A stretch of 64,000 nt of DNA from Phytophthora colocasiae. Taxonomy: Eukaryota > Oomycota > Peronosporomycetes > Peronosporales > Peronosporaceae. Location: NCBI GenBank assembly GCA_018806915.1, contig JAGKQI010000105.1, forward strand, positions 372,001 to 436,000, in the 5' to 3' direction. Within the stretch, counting starts at the first letter, position 1. Every line of letters starts with the position of its first letter. A program made the translations under genes and the position numbers. The notes beneath the pieces are model-generated. The model had not been told where the DNA came from and ran no database searches. It saw only the letters and a list, made by a program, of their open reading frames with translations. Below are positions 53,913 through 64,000 of this stretch, in pieces.

Positions 53913-56900
53913 TTAATCCAACTGGGATCGCAACTCGTCATCACCACACGCCATCGCGTACTCTTGCACTTTGCTGGTTGGTACGTCCTGGAGAAGCGTA
54001 GTCAGAGGCTCCCATGAGCTCTCGATGTCTTGAAGTCCTGTCCACGAGACAAAGAGTTCCCAGCGCTTAAGAGTCTTATTGAACCGATGGTCGCTAAGGC
54101 CTTCCACCCCAGCATGACTCCTTGGTTGGATACAAACTCCAGCAGTTCGGCGTTGGTGTTGAGCTGTTCATCGGCATAGAACTTCAATCTTGATGCATGC
54201 ACGTCGTACTCGCGGCCAGAGATCAAATGCTGGATCACGAAGGAGTGGGGATTGGCCTTGATAATCTTGAATGGCCTGACCCACTGCCGAGGAGCTTATT
54301 TTTGGTAGTCGTTGGTCTATGCGAGACCACAAGACGTAATCACCAACATCAAAATTCGACTGGGGTGCTCTTGTGCTCTGACCATGTCCTGCAGCCGTTT
54401 CTTCTCTTTCGCATCGGTGACTTCTTTGTGCATTTCGAACAGCGAGTTCCGGAGACGCACGAGATATTCCCCAGCCCGATCGACGTCAATTTGCATTGCC
54501 TCAGCGTCACCAGGGTGCCCTGCTATCACGTCTAGCGGCGTCGAGGGCGGGAGACCCGTGAAGAGCTCGACTGGGGAGTGTCCATGCAGCGACTGAACTG
54601 GAGTATGATTGAGGTTGGCTTGCAGTGCGGGCAACAAGTACGGCCACCATGCTGGTCGATCGCGTACTCCATCAGCAGTACTCGCACCACTTGTAGGACA
54701 TCTCTGTTGAGCCTTCTATAGTACCGTTTAGCCATGGCATGTAGACCGGTGAAAACACTTGCTCAACCTTCAGGCGTGCACACAAATGCTTCATCATTTC
54801 ATTCCGAAATGGCTGCCTTGGTCTGATAGCAGTGTTTCTGGAATACCAAACCGGGCACACCACATTGCAAGGGCTTCGGCCGCAACGAACGACGTTGGTG
54901 TTGCACATGGTACGAGCTCGCAGAAGTGTGATAATCCATCTTGATCACCAGGAGGTATGCTGTATCTCCATACCCGGCGCCGAGGTACAGGTAATCCCAG
55001 TGGACGGCCTCATTTCGCCTTGTGGCGGTTAGTAGTGGCCCGTATGGACGAGGAAGAAGACGAGGTCCTTCACATGCTTGCACAGCAAGCAGTCACGCAC
55101 GAACTTGGCAACCTTGTCAACAAGCTGCGAGATGTAGAACTTGCGGTCAATAGTGGAAATCATCGCATCTTGACCACGGTGGCCTTGGCTACCGCAATGT
55201 GCGACGATAAAAATCGTGCGAGGAGATCCTTCGCGGCGTTGGGAATCCACGGGCGCCGAGTGACCTTCAATACACCGTCCTCCTCTTCAAAATCGACTCG
55301 CAATTTGATCGTTCGCGTTGCGCCAGTCCCTGTGCAGTGCGGACGTGATCCAGAGTTGGAAAACAAATCGATCGTCAGCGAGGGGCGAAGCGGCGAGAGG
55401 GACTCCACTGGGGCAACATGGTGGCCCTGAGTTTGCACGGCGGCCATGTTGATAGTGTCCCGGTTGTGAGAATGCCATCGTGAGATGATGTCGGCCCACA
55501 GGTTCACATCACCCGAGATATGTTCGATGCGGTAAGGCATGCTGCAGAGGCGCATCGCCCACCGCTGGAGCCGATCGCGCACGTGCTTCTTAAGTTCCAT
55601 GCGGGGCGAAGATATACACAAGGTTTGCATGATCGCAAAATAGTCGGAATCCACGGGGACGGAGGAGCAGGTATTCCAGGTCATCATAAGCCTTCGCAAT
55701 GGGAAAGGCCTCCTCTCGACAACGGTCCAATTCAATTGAGAGTGTTTAAAACAAACCACCCTTGCAAATAATCATCTCGTGATGTTGTTTGTCGACGGTG
55801 ACTCCAGGTAACCAGCGCTTCACCTGGGTGACAACGATACTGAAACCCGCAAGTGATGCATCAGTGAACACACACAGTTCCGCATCGTGGTCAGGGTGCA
55901 CCATCAAAGCCGAGTCCTTAATGAGGGAAATCACAGCCGCGTAAGCAGCACGCTCCGATTCCGTCCATTGAGTGGCAACGGAGAGTGCATGTTTGTTGCG
56001 TTTCCGATACGCTTCTTTTCGCTCTCGAGCTTAGCGTGGAGTGGAGCGAGAACCCGCGCGTAATCTGGGAGATTCATGAAGCCAATTACATAGCGAAATG
56101 AACCGCTGCAAGTCTGCCGCAGTGGTGGGGACAGGAAGGCTGGTCAATGCATCCAGTCGACTCGGGTCGTGACGTACACCATGTGCAGAGATTAAACGAC
56201 TACACCACAAAACCTCCAACTCGAACAGCGAACTCTTAGCCAGATTAAGCTTCAGATTGGCAGCGCGGACGAGCTGAAAAATTCTCGGAGCACCGAGACA
56301 AATTCACTCTCACTGTGGGCGCGAAGAGAATCACATCATCCACCCATACCAGGGCAGAATGGGGAATGAGGGGCGCCAGCACACTCTGCATCTGAGCCTG
56401 AAATGCAACGCGCTGTCTGTTGCACCCTGGGGACTCGCGTAGGGGTGAAACACCATCGGGTGTAATGAAAGAAAAAATTCTGGCTGTCTTCATGGAGCGG
56501 GAGTTGCCAAAACCTTTCGTGAGATCAAACCTGCCAAACGCTTTTGCCTGAAATAGACTCTGCTAGTGAAGCGGCAGTGGGCATGGCCCCGGCAATCGGG
56601 ATCGTGACGCGATTTACTGGTCGGTAATCAATAGTAAGGCGGAACTTGTCACGTGAACCAGGCTTACGGACCGAACCACTGCACAAGCCCAGTGAGCATT
56701 ATCATTTGGTTCGACCAGGCCATCAGCGACCAACGACTTCACGTATTCGCGAATAAATTCAGCCTGAAGAGGTGCGTATTTGCGCGGAGGACTGCGGTAT
56801 GGCTTCGCATCCTTTGCAATGTGACTTGTAATGGCGACACCGCTGCAGGCGGACCGGCTCCGACAGCCCTCACGCCAAATCTCAGGAAGGTCTCCAGTAA

Positions 56901-58188
56901 GCCCGCACAACTTTGACATGTTCAGGCGGCAGCCCATTTGACAGCTCGCTCGAGCAGATCCTCCAGCGACGTGATTGGCAGTGGTGGCTGCTCCGGATCG
57001 GGTAACTCTCCACCCACGGGGAACTCATCTTCATCATCAATCAGTAGTGTAGACCCCGCAAGTAGAGCTAAAGACTGTTCAACGTCAATGCCTAGACGCT
57101 TTAGCGCGTCCTTGCCCAACAAAAATTCATCTCCATCACCATCCATTACTAGACATGGGACTTCACGAAGGTGAACAGGGCCTGCAATCGTCACGAGCTC
57201 AAGGTCCAATGTGACTTCATCTTGGCACACTCGTACACTTCCGTCGGCGAGAACCGCATCGACCGGGCGCGTGAGATGACGTAACTCGGTGCTGGGCTGA
57301 ACCGCTAGTAGCGAACTTGCGAATCCTCGAGGAATTATGCTCTGGTCAGCCCCCTGAGTCTGGTATATATAGTAATTCCAGAAGCCCGTTCACACGTACC
57401 GTGTTCTGGTACCACTTGATTGACTGCCTTGGAGCGAAGAGAACCGCCTCTTTAGAGGCTCGATACTTCTTTAGCGCTTCCTCCTTTGCTCAGTTGTTGC
57501 ATTAGGGCAGTCGTTCATCCAGTGAGAACCCTTACACACCAGACATCCCTCCGCAGGCGGGGAACGGGCCGGTCGACCTCACGGCGCCCTCGTCCATCGT
57601 GTCCGGGGTGGTGGCGGCTGGTGCTGGAGCAGGAGTGGCTGGAGCGCCCTTGGCCGGTCCCGCCTTGGGGCTCGCCCAACTGGCTTAGCTTTTGGGCCGT
57701 CACTCTTTCCAGCATAATCTTTGAGAGTCGGTGAACCGCTGTTGACTTTCGCATGTTCCAGTATCAGGTCAAAGAGGGCAACATCATCAGTTTTGCAATC
57801 CCGCCTCTCTAAGTCGATGAGCCTTGTGATCTGAGCCTTGAGGACAGGAGGCTGAGATTATCCACCAATAGATCGACAGCGGGCTTTCATGCGGCTCTTG
57901 TAATCATCACCTCCCCTTGCCATCATCGCCTATCAGTCCTTGAAGGCCATTGTTCTCCACGATCCTGGAGAAATCCTGGTAATAGCGGAAAACTCGAGCA
58001 TCGCAGTCATCGATGGATAGATCCATCTTCAGGTTTGAGCGGAACAAAGACGCGACATCTGGCACAAAGTTGTTTTTCAGAGTGCGACACCGCAACTCTA
58101 TCACAGCCAAGATGTCCGCATCCGTCACGGTCTCAACTGGCTTCTTCAGGACGTAGGTAGCAATTGTCTTGAGGACATCAGAGTTCAC
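53913..58188 (-). pseudogene. gag-pol of the Ty3/gypsy element (chromovirus type), frameshifted
   Basis: Order on the minus strand: gag-like helix-rich fragment (58188-57907); zinc knuckle C-x2-C-x4-H-x4-C (CLVCKGSHWMNDC) near 57500-57540; aspartic-protease-like part with GDEFLLGKDALKRLG (57230-56922); reverse transcriptase from YRSPPRKYAPL (near 56780) through the active-site block ALVWVDDVILFA near 56330; RNase H with TDAS near 55870; integrase zinc finger (HCGSQGH…CLLCKH) at 55250-55080; integrase core to ~54670; C-terminal chromodomain (WELFVSWTGL…SSWEPL) at 54107-53913. The domain order RT-RNaseH-integrase is Ty3/gypsy, and the chromodomain marks a chromovirus. Many frameshifts and stops; not functional. 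Confidence 0.88.
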
Positions 58189-58584
58189 TGAACCCGACCG
58201 TAGCTACCACATAGTCAAATGTCTCGCCCGTCGTAGCGCAGCGATGACGAACCTTCTCCACGTAGCGCCCCATTCGCGATGCCAATCAACTAGGGCAGCA
58301 TGCCCCAACTTTAGCTCAGGAGGCTTGATAACTTCGAAGATAGGTTGGGGATCGACATGTCCACGTCACCATCAGCGTCCATAGTGAACCGTGTCCCCGA
58401 CATGTTGAAGTTGCTCGTACTTAGCAACAACCGTACTTTAATGCGATTCCGCACTTAAGAAGGTCGTACGTAGTCGACGTAGCTCGGCATTTTGGCCTCA
58501 GTCGACGCTAATGTCTTGTCGTCCGGACAGTCCGCGACTTCCGAGATCAACAAACTCGACATTTGACAAGCGCAAAGCTAGCTT

Positions 58585-58883
58585 TGTCGCAGTAACCCGG
58601 GATGTTACCAAGCAGGTAAGCTTTATTAATGAGCAGATAAAATGTAGCCGAACACACGCTAACCTGTTCCCTACAGCCTTGTCCTTCGTGTGCTCGCGAA
58701 CGTAGTCCTGGGCGCGTGCCAGCGCCCACATAGAGAGGATGCGTGCCTTGCCTCCAATAGCTTGTAGATGCCGCGTGCCTAGTGTCCAACAACTTTACCA
58801 GGGGCATCTGATTGGTATCCCGTCACGTGCTGGGCCAAGCTGCACAGCTCAAGCCTTGATCCACAGGCGTAATCACGGCGACA
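58585..58883 (-). repeat. 5' LTR of the retrotransposon
   Basis: 299 bp, nearly identical to 53556-53854. Differences include one inserted base near 58620, two substitutions near 58700 and a 3 bp difference near 58735. Confidence 0.92.
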
Positions 58884-59096
58884 GCTTGCCACTCAGCACC
58901 TTGAGCTTCGTTGTAGTGCATTCCCACGCTTAGACTTGGTGAGGCAGACATCTGGATTGTTCATTAGGTGTCGAACACCATTGCCGATAGCAGCAGCCAT
59001 AGCAATGCCGACTAGCATCACCACAGGAAACGTGCCGCGATCAGTAGCCCAGAGGTTAATTAGCCCCTTGGTAGCGCGCGTTCCTTTAGCAACCAT
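58884..59096 (-). pseudogene. B12D-like copy 2, 5' part cut off by a retrotransposon
   Basis: Starts MVAKGTRATKGLINLWATDRG, then a hydrophobic span and RHLMNNPDVCLTKSKRG, closely like copy 1. A 1-nt shift after SKRG puts the next conserved block (MHYNEAQGAEWQ) in another frame. The gene is then severed at 58884 by the LTR element; its end is at 53481-53555. Dead on both counts unless the 1-nt shift is an error. Confidence 0.88.
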
Positions 59097-59355
59097 TTGT
59101 TGTTGAAGATTTTCGGCGCAGTCGTGTTCGTATCAAGAGAGGTAAGTGTTCCGAAGATGTCGAAACGAATAATGAGGACATTGCACTGCCTGCAGCAGGT
59201 AGTCCTGAACCTAAGGTGTCGCAATGGTAATATCGCCGATTTCGTTTGCCAAGGACCGGTAACAAGCGATTCAACCGTAAAAAATAATTTGTTATTTGAT
59301 TGTAGATACAGAAGAAGGCGCAGATGCAAACGCAGCTAATCAACAAGCCTTCTAC

Positions 59356-59676
59356 TTATCTGGTGACGTTCTTGTTCTCCTCCTTGGCGAACGCCGGGTC
59401 GAACTGACGCGACTGGTTGATGGCGTTGCGGTGCAGGTTGGCGAACCGGAAGCGACGTGCGCGCCAGTCCGCACCGTCCTCACTCTGGTAGTGCATGGAG
59501 CTGTTGCGCTTGCTCTTGTCGAAGCACACGTCCGGGTTGTGCAGCAGGTAGCGACTGGCCGAGGCACCCGCGGCCACGGCGGCGAAGCTGCAGATGATGA
59601 CGACGGGGAAAGTGCCGCTGTCGGTGGTCCAGAGCTTGAAGAGGCCCATGCTGGAACGAGCTGCCTTGGCGGACAT
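59356..59676 (-). CDS. B12D/MLRQ-like small mitochondrial membrane protein, copy 3
   Basis: 106 aa from the ATG at 59676 (the frame is open ~26 codons further up but begins with no better start). One hydrophobic span (GTFPVVIICSFAAVAAGASAS), then RYLLHNPDVCFDKSKR. The protein is identical to copy 4 at 61190-61510, which lies in inverted orientation 1.5 kb away. Confidence 0.85.
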   Translation of the reverse strand: MSAKAARSSMGLFKLWTTDSGTFPVVIICSFAAVAAGASASRYLLHNPDVCFDKSKRNSSMHYQSEDGADWRARRFRFANLHRNAINQSRQFDPAFAKEENKNVTR

Positions 59677-59760
59677 GGTGGGTGGAGAGTGGGGTGGGGT
59701 GGGGTGATGGAGTCTGAAAGACTGGAAGTGCTTGAGCGAGTGCAAAATGTGCAATGAGCT

Positions 59761-61110
59761 CTAGTTGACTGCCCGGATCATCGTCGCCGTACGTTGGGTG
59801 TAGGCGGCCAGGCTAGCCACACGTTGTACGAGTGTGGTGACGCAAGAGATACGCAGCCTCGCCCTTGCGTTTAACTTCAGAGATCGGGAGGTGAGGAAGT
59901 ACGATGCCCACTGTAAGAACTTCCACCCATACAAACGCTGTTTGAAGCTGGTGTGTCCACAGAGATACGCACGACGCGTTTCTGCGGACACTGAAGAAAT
60001 TCGGTTGAACTATCCACGAACCGGTATTTAACAGACAATGTTACTTCACGACGGATCTCGTATCTCTGGCGCTCTTCTTGCCGCAGCACTTTGGCCCACA
60101 TCATGGAGGCCGAGAAAAGCTCTACTGGTACACATATAGCGCCCAAATGAGTGGAGGAGAGAATCACCGAGTGTAATATCACCTTTTTATTTAAAAGCCT
60201 GCTTGAACTTATCGCGTAACCAGCAAAGCGATAGGTGTCAACACCCGTGTGTGCAGTGATCCGCACCGTTTGCTGTAATGGCTTCGCAAACGCTCCCCCC
60301 CACCACCTACTGTGCATTATTGCACTCAGCACCGACGCACTGGTGAAGATCTGTTAATCGTTTTCCTATTTGCAGTCAGATTGCACTCTACATGTATACG
60401 AGTCTTATAATCGGGCAGGATGCTACATGTTGCTTAGGTTGGCGACGCCCCGACACCGTATCCGTGACAATACCCACGCGAAACAAAGTGCTCACTCATT
60501 GTTCGTCAGACTAATCGAGGACGATGCAGTCGTGAGTCAGGTGGAGCCGACGTAGTTTGCTGCAGGGAAATGCGGTTGATCCGGCGATCGAGTTGAGGTG
60601 CAAATTCGTTTCCGGCGGCGCTGACCGCTGGTGTTACAAGCATTGTGAAGGTATGGACACGCACCCAGTCCGGTCGGTCGGTGGAAAACACAATTTCCCT
60701 CCTGGGCGTATTTTTGACAACCGACTAGATATATATAGCAATAACAGTACATGTAGTTAAAAGAACGTCGACCACCAAAATGTGCTGCAATGTGATTCCT
60801 CTCTCTTCCCTTCCTAGCGCACCTCCGTCAACCTCGAATGCCATTGCGTCGTAGCAATACCAAGACACTCGAGCTCAGTCGAAGCATGTTTTAAAAACCG
60901 GTACTGTGCAATACATGTACACGGTCGAACTGGTCGATGCGGTACGACTCGGTTTTGGTCTAGCATTGTTACTTCACAAATCACAAAAGATCGCTCTGGT
61001 CTTAGACACGCACCAAAGAGAATCGCGTATCTATATAACGCGCAAATACTATGGCGAGACATTTGACACCGTCGGAAAGCTCTTTGGATTGCCAAAAGTT
61101 CATTGCTCAA
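59761..61110. other. Spacer between inverted B12D copies 3 and 4
   Basis: About 1.35 kb separating the arms of the inverted duplication (about 59355-59760 and 61111-61513). It should hold both promoters, since the two genes point away from each other. Open frames such as 59877-60332 show no recognisable motif. Nothing else seen. Confidence 0.5.
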
Positions 61111-61189
61111 CAGCTCATTGCACATTTTGCACTCGTTCAAGCACTTCCAGTCTTTCAGACTCCATCACCTCACCCCACCCCACCCCACC

Positions 61190-61510
61190 ATGTCCGCCAA
61201 GGCAGCTCGTTCCAGCATGGGCCTCTTCAAGCTCTGGACCACCGACAGCGGCACTTTCCCCGTCGTCATCATCTGCAGCTTCGCCGCCGTGGCCGCGGGT
61301 GCCTCGGCCAGTCGCTACCTGCTGCACAACCCGGACGTGTGCTTCGACAAGAGCAAGCGCAACAGCTCCATGCACTACCAGAGTGAGGACGGTGCGGACT
61401 GGCGCGCACGTCGCTTCCGGTTCGCCAACCTGCACCGCAACGCCATCAACCAGTCGCGTCAGTTCGACCCGGCGTTCGCCAAGGAGGAGAACAAGAACGT
61501 CACCAGATAA
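61190..61510 (+). CDS. B12D/MLRQ-like small mitochondrial membrane protein, copy 4
   Basis: 106 aa, the same protein as copy 3. The leader before the ATG is a CACCCCAC-type pyrimidine/purine-biased tract shared with copy 3, with minor length differences. The near-complete identity of the arms indicates recent duplication or ongoing gene conversion. Confidence 0.85.
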   Translation: MSAKAARSSMGLFKLWTTDSGTFPVVIICSFAAVAAGASASRYLLHNPDVCFDKSKRNSSMHYQSEDGADWRARRFRFANLHRNAINQSRQFDPAFAKEENKNVTR

Positions 61511-62900
61511 GGAGACGGCTTTGGACGCCTATTCCTTCTAGTATCGAGTTTGATATCGAACGAGATCGATCCACTGTAAATTGAAGCGGGTGCTACGCTC
61601 GCTTCTGTAAACATGTACTATTGCTTTTTCAGTCATGCTTTCTGTAAAAATGAAATGCGAGTTGTATCCCCCCAGCTGCATGAATCTATTGATTTTCGTC
61701 CCTGGAACTAATCGACCATGCGGGCTTTCGTTTGTTGACAATTCACTTTCGATAAAGTATGCTATGTCATCTACAGTTGGAAAAGTTTCCAAAACTTGTT
61801 GTAACTCTGCAGTAATGGAAACTTGTAGCATTGCTTCAGTTCTTGGAAAAGCAAATATTAAGAGGAAAAAATATCCGTTATAATCATGCAAGTGTGTCAA
61901 GTATTGTTGCCCTCCGACTGGGATAGTTTTGTGACGAACCCAATACGCCTGTTCGCTAGCGGATCGTATGGCTGACAGTACTTATCTACGTTTGTCTCGC
62001 CGGGTTCTTGTTTTAGGGCTAGTTCACGATCAATAACAACAACACTCTGCTGGCTCAGTCACCTGCGCCGGAACTTCGTTCCTATTTGTATTCAAATGTA
62101 ATAGAGTTTTCACCCTTTACGTTCGTCCGTCCGTTCGTTCAATCGTTCGTCCGTCAATCGTTCAATCAATCGTTCACTTCGAACAACTCCCTCGTATCGT
62201 CAGCACTAATGATCTTCCTTGGAGCTCCTCGCTGGTGTCGCTACTAGTACCAACTTCACGCACAGGGGTTCCCGTCCAAGTCTCGATCGTATCAGCCTCC
62301 ACTCGGTTGTCGTCCTAAGCTACCAGTTCAATCCGTTCGTTCTACTCCCGCTCTCTCCTACTTACCTTCGTCCTTACTCGTTCGTCCGTCCGTCCGTCCG
62401 TCAGTCAATCGGTCGTCACCGACAACACTCAACGTCCGTTCTTGTTGCTCGTCGACTCAGTGTCGGGGTAATTTCACTAGTGTGCCTTCGGCCGACTACA
62501 GCAATTGTCACCGTCGGGGCCTCTCTCCGTCAACGTCAATTCGATGCTCTCGCTGTCGAGCAAATTCTAGACTGTCGTTGTCGTTGCAAATTCCAGACTG
62601 AGACTCGAGTCCTTGCTTCCGTTCATCGTTCGTTTCCACATGCGAAGAGGCTGACTGAGATCCACGTCGGAACCACCCAGATCTTCGTCGTTTCCAGTAA
62701 TTGTCATCGTTTGCGACGTCGTCTGCCAATCACCGTCATCGGGGTGAGCCGAAGTCGTTATTTCTCCTTCGTCCCGATTGTCTAGCGTTCGTCCATCAAG
62801 GCCAACTTCAACTTGTGGCGTTCTTCGATCATTCACGGCAGCTACATTCACCCGTCCGATATCATTGGCCGTTGTCTCTTCAAGATGCGCACTAATCCTG
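61511..62900. other. Gene-poor region with tetranucleotide repeats
   Basis: A 120-codon minus-strand frame at 61538-61900 has no motif I recognise and is not supported as a gene. CGTT/CGTC/AATC tetranucleotide repeats occur at 62120-62177 and 62378-62412. The right part lies just downstream of a retrotransposon polyprotein and may include its 3' untranslated region and LTR, but with only one end in view the LTR limits cannot be set. Confidence 0.55.
62120..62412. repeat. Tetranucleotide microsatellite clusters
   Basis: Imperfect (CGTT/CGTC)n with AATC interruptions at 62120-62177 and (CGTC)n at 62378-62412, separated by ordinary sequence. Confidence 0.8.
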
Positions 62901-64000
62901 TTACACGCCTTCTCCTTCTCCAGAGTCTTCCACGACTCTGGCGGCTTGAAAGAACTGTTCATAGTCCCGCATTGAGACCCAAAACGTTCCGTCCTCGCGC
63001 CCAGATCGCTGACTATTTCTTCGTTCGTCATCTTCACGTAGCGGCTGCAACTCAACCTCAAGGACATACTGTCCGGCTGCATTCCTTCGACGTCGTCTTC
63101 GAAGTTCCACCAACATGCCACGTTGTTTGTCGTTTTCATTCGCACTCGGAACTGTTCGCTCCTTTCGTTTTGATACTCGTCCAGCCGCGACTTCATTAAT
63201 TTGAGCCGTCGTTGTTCGATCAGTCGTTCCGGTCGTCGTTGCACTCGATTCCCGTTCAAGCGTACCTTCATCCGTCAATTCGTCAATGATATCGTCTCCT
63301 ACGCTTTGCAACACTTGGCCGGGGTGGTGGTATCTCACCAGAAATGAAACATGAGCTATTAACAGCTCCCCGCCTCCGTCCTGATCTTCTCTTCGTAGCA
63401 GTAGGTTATCATAACCCGCGGGTTCAAGTACTCGTACCGGTCCGATCCAAGAGTGCACAAATTTAGAAGCTTTCGATCCTCTCGGAGGTCGAAACACCCA
63501 CACTCTGTCGCCTGGTTCAAAGTCTCGTCCCGTTCTTGATTTCCTATCATAGTACTTTGCTTGTCGAGCTTGTTCGCGCTCTCTTGCCACTTCCGCACAT
63601 TCATGTCCCGCTTTCAGCGTCTTTAGCAGCTTCTGATGATGTTCTAACAGGTCACCTGCTTCAGTCACATGTGTACTCCGCAATAATTCGTTCGGTGTCC
63701 TCAACTTTCGTCCCATCATCAATTCGTTAGGTGACAACGCCACTGTCGAGTGTTTACCCGAGTTGTATGAGTAGACAGCAAAATCCACCCAGTTATCCCA
63801 GTCGCATTGCCGTTCGTCACTCATGTAGGTCGCCACACAATCCTTCCAAGTCCTATGGAACCGTTCCACTAGTCCAATCATCTGAGGTCGGTACGGCACT
63901 GGATTCGTCTGTTGAGCCTGCAATAGTCTCACCAGCTCATCAATAACTTTGCCCGTCAACTCTGGGGATCCGTCCGTCAACAGCTCCCTAAAAGGTCCAA
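62901..64000 (-). CDS. Ty3/gypsy polyprotein, integrase C-terminal part (partial, runs off the window)
   Basis: The minus-strand frame is open from the right edge to a stop at 62901. It begins inside the integrase core: LTDGSPELTG carries the second catalytic Asp and LVERFHRTWKD the catalytic Glu. Then comes a long helical part, the SH3-like C-terminal domain (FEPGDRVWVFRPP…WIGPVRVLEP), and a ~150-residue basic/Thr-rich tail. This stretch has no internal stop, unlike the retrotransposon at 53.5-58.9 kb, so this element may be younger. It is a different family from that one. The upstream gag-pol lies beyond the window. Confidence 0.85.
   Translation of the reverse strand, partial: GPFRELLTDGSPELTGKVIDELVRLLQAQQTNPVPYRPQMIGLVERFHRTWKDCVATYMSDERQCDWDNWVDFAVYSYNSGKHSTVALSPNELMMGRKLRTPNELLRSTHVTEAGDLLEHHQKLLKTLKAGHECAEVAREREQARQAKYYDRKSRTGRDFEPGDRVWVFRPPRGSKASKFVHSWIGPVRVLEPAGYDNLLLRREDQDGGGELLIAHVSFLVRYHHPGQVLQSVGDDIIDELTDEGTLERESSATTTGTTDRTTTAQINEVAAGRVSKRKERTVPSANENDKQRGMLVELRRRRRRNAAGQYVLEVELQPLREDDERRNSQRSGREDGTFWVSMRDYEQFFQAARVVEDSGEGEGV

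Larger units (their letters stand above)
53556..58883 (-). mobile_element. Ty3/gypsy LTR retrotransposon, 5328 bp, complete but decayed
   Basis: Two 299 bp LTRs, each starting TGTCGC and ending GCGACA, lie at both ends. The 5 bp target duplication GCTTG is at 53551-53555 and 58884-58888. Coding is on the minus strand, so the 5' LTR is 58585-58883. The LTRs differ by a few substitutions and 1-3 nt indels, so the insertion is moderately old. It interrupts a B12D-like gene. Confidence 0.95.

Noticed and set aside
59877..60332. 151-codon minus-strand frame
   Set aside because: No recognisable domain, uneven composition, and it lies in the spacer between inverted B12D copies. Likely chance.
60906..61541. 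211-codon plus-strand frame
   Set aside because: It is an alternate-frame shadow over B12D-like copy 4 (61190-61510), Ser/Pro/Arg-rich from the GC-rich coding sequence.
61538..61900. 120-codon minus-strand frame as a small gene
   Set aside because: No motif, no clear splice or start context, adjacent to repeats. Not enough to support a gene.
62567..63271. 234-codon minus-strand frame overlapping the retrotransposon polyprotein
   Set aside because: It overlaps the integrase-tail frame in another phase and shows no domain. The 62901-64000 frame has the integrase motifs.

Overview
The window looks like nuclear DNA of an oomycete, most likely Phytophthora or a close relative. This is inferred from compact genes with 57-85 bp GT-AG introns, tandem full-size ABCG/PDR transporters, a BT1 folate-biopterin carrier, a flagellar IQCG/DRC9 protein and the mix of hAT, pogo, piggyBac and Ty3/gypsy elements. 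No species call is possible from the sequence alone.

Layout. (1) 1-5946: a tandem array of ~580 bp units, each carrying one minus-strand tRNA-Pro(CGG); ten tRNA copies are seen, two with T-arm damage. The array ends in a 67 bp inverted scrap of its own unit. (2) 6014-9070: decayed mobile DNA, namely a pogo-like DDE transposase remnant and a 749 bp hAT element with perfect 8 bp target duplications sitting inside an older broken reading frame. (3) 9201-40917: a gene-dense block. It holds an HTH protein with a C1q/TNF-like tail, two tandem ABCG transporters (the second broken by three 1-nt frameshifts), a coiled-coil protein, a Rab-like GTPase with an N-terminal extension, a small acidic protein, an ankyrin-TBC RabGAP, IMP-specific 5'-nucleotidase, IQCG/DRC9, a DUF676-type esterase, OXA1, 2,4-dienoyl-CoA reductase, a FYVE-PH protein and a BT1 transporter. 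I resolved introns by hand in six of these genes.

(4) 41456-52625: a nested transposon stack readable to the base. An outer hAT (TSD ATGACAAG) is interrupted by an inner hAT (TSD TTTTCACC) and by an 8.6 kb element, here called X, with 21 bp perfect terminal inverted repeats and a TA duplication. X carries an intact SET-domain methyltransferase gene and is itself interrupted by a 5.4 kb piggyBac (TTAA) that carries a SANT/Myb-DOT1-like methyltransferase gene beside an internally inverted transposase. Two unrelated classes of histone-methyltransferase-like gene thus ride on two different transposons at one locus. This is the most interesting part of the window.

(5) 52722-61510: a four-copy family of small B12D/MLRQ-like mitochondrial membrane proteins. 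One copy is split by a 5.3 kb Ty3/gypsy chromovirus-type retrotransposon with 299 bp LTRs and TSD GCTTG. Two others encode the same protein in inverted orientation. (6) 61.5-64 kb: non-coding sequence, then the 3' part of another Ty3/gypsy polyprotein running off the right edge.

Functional links: the Rab-like GTPase and the TBC RabGAP lie about 1 kb apart; OXA1, DECR and the B12D family are mitochondrial; IQCG points to flagellated zoospores.
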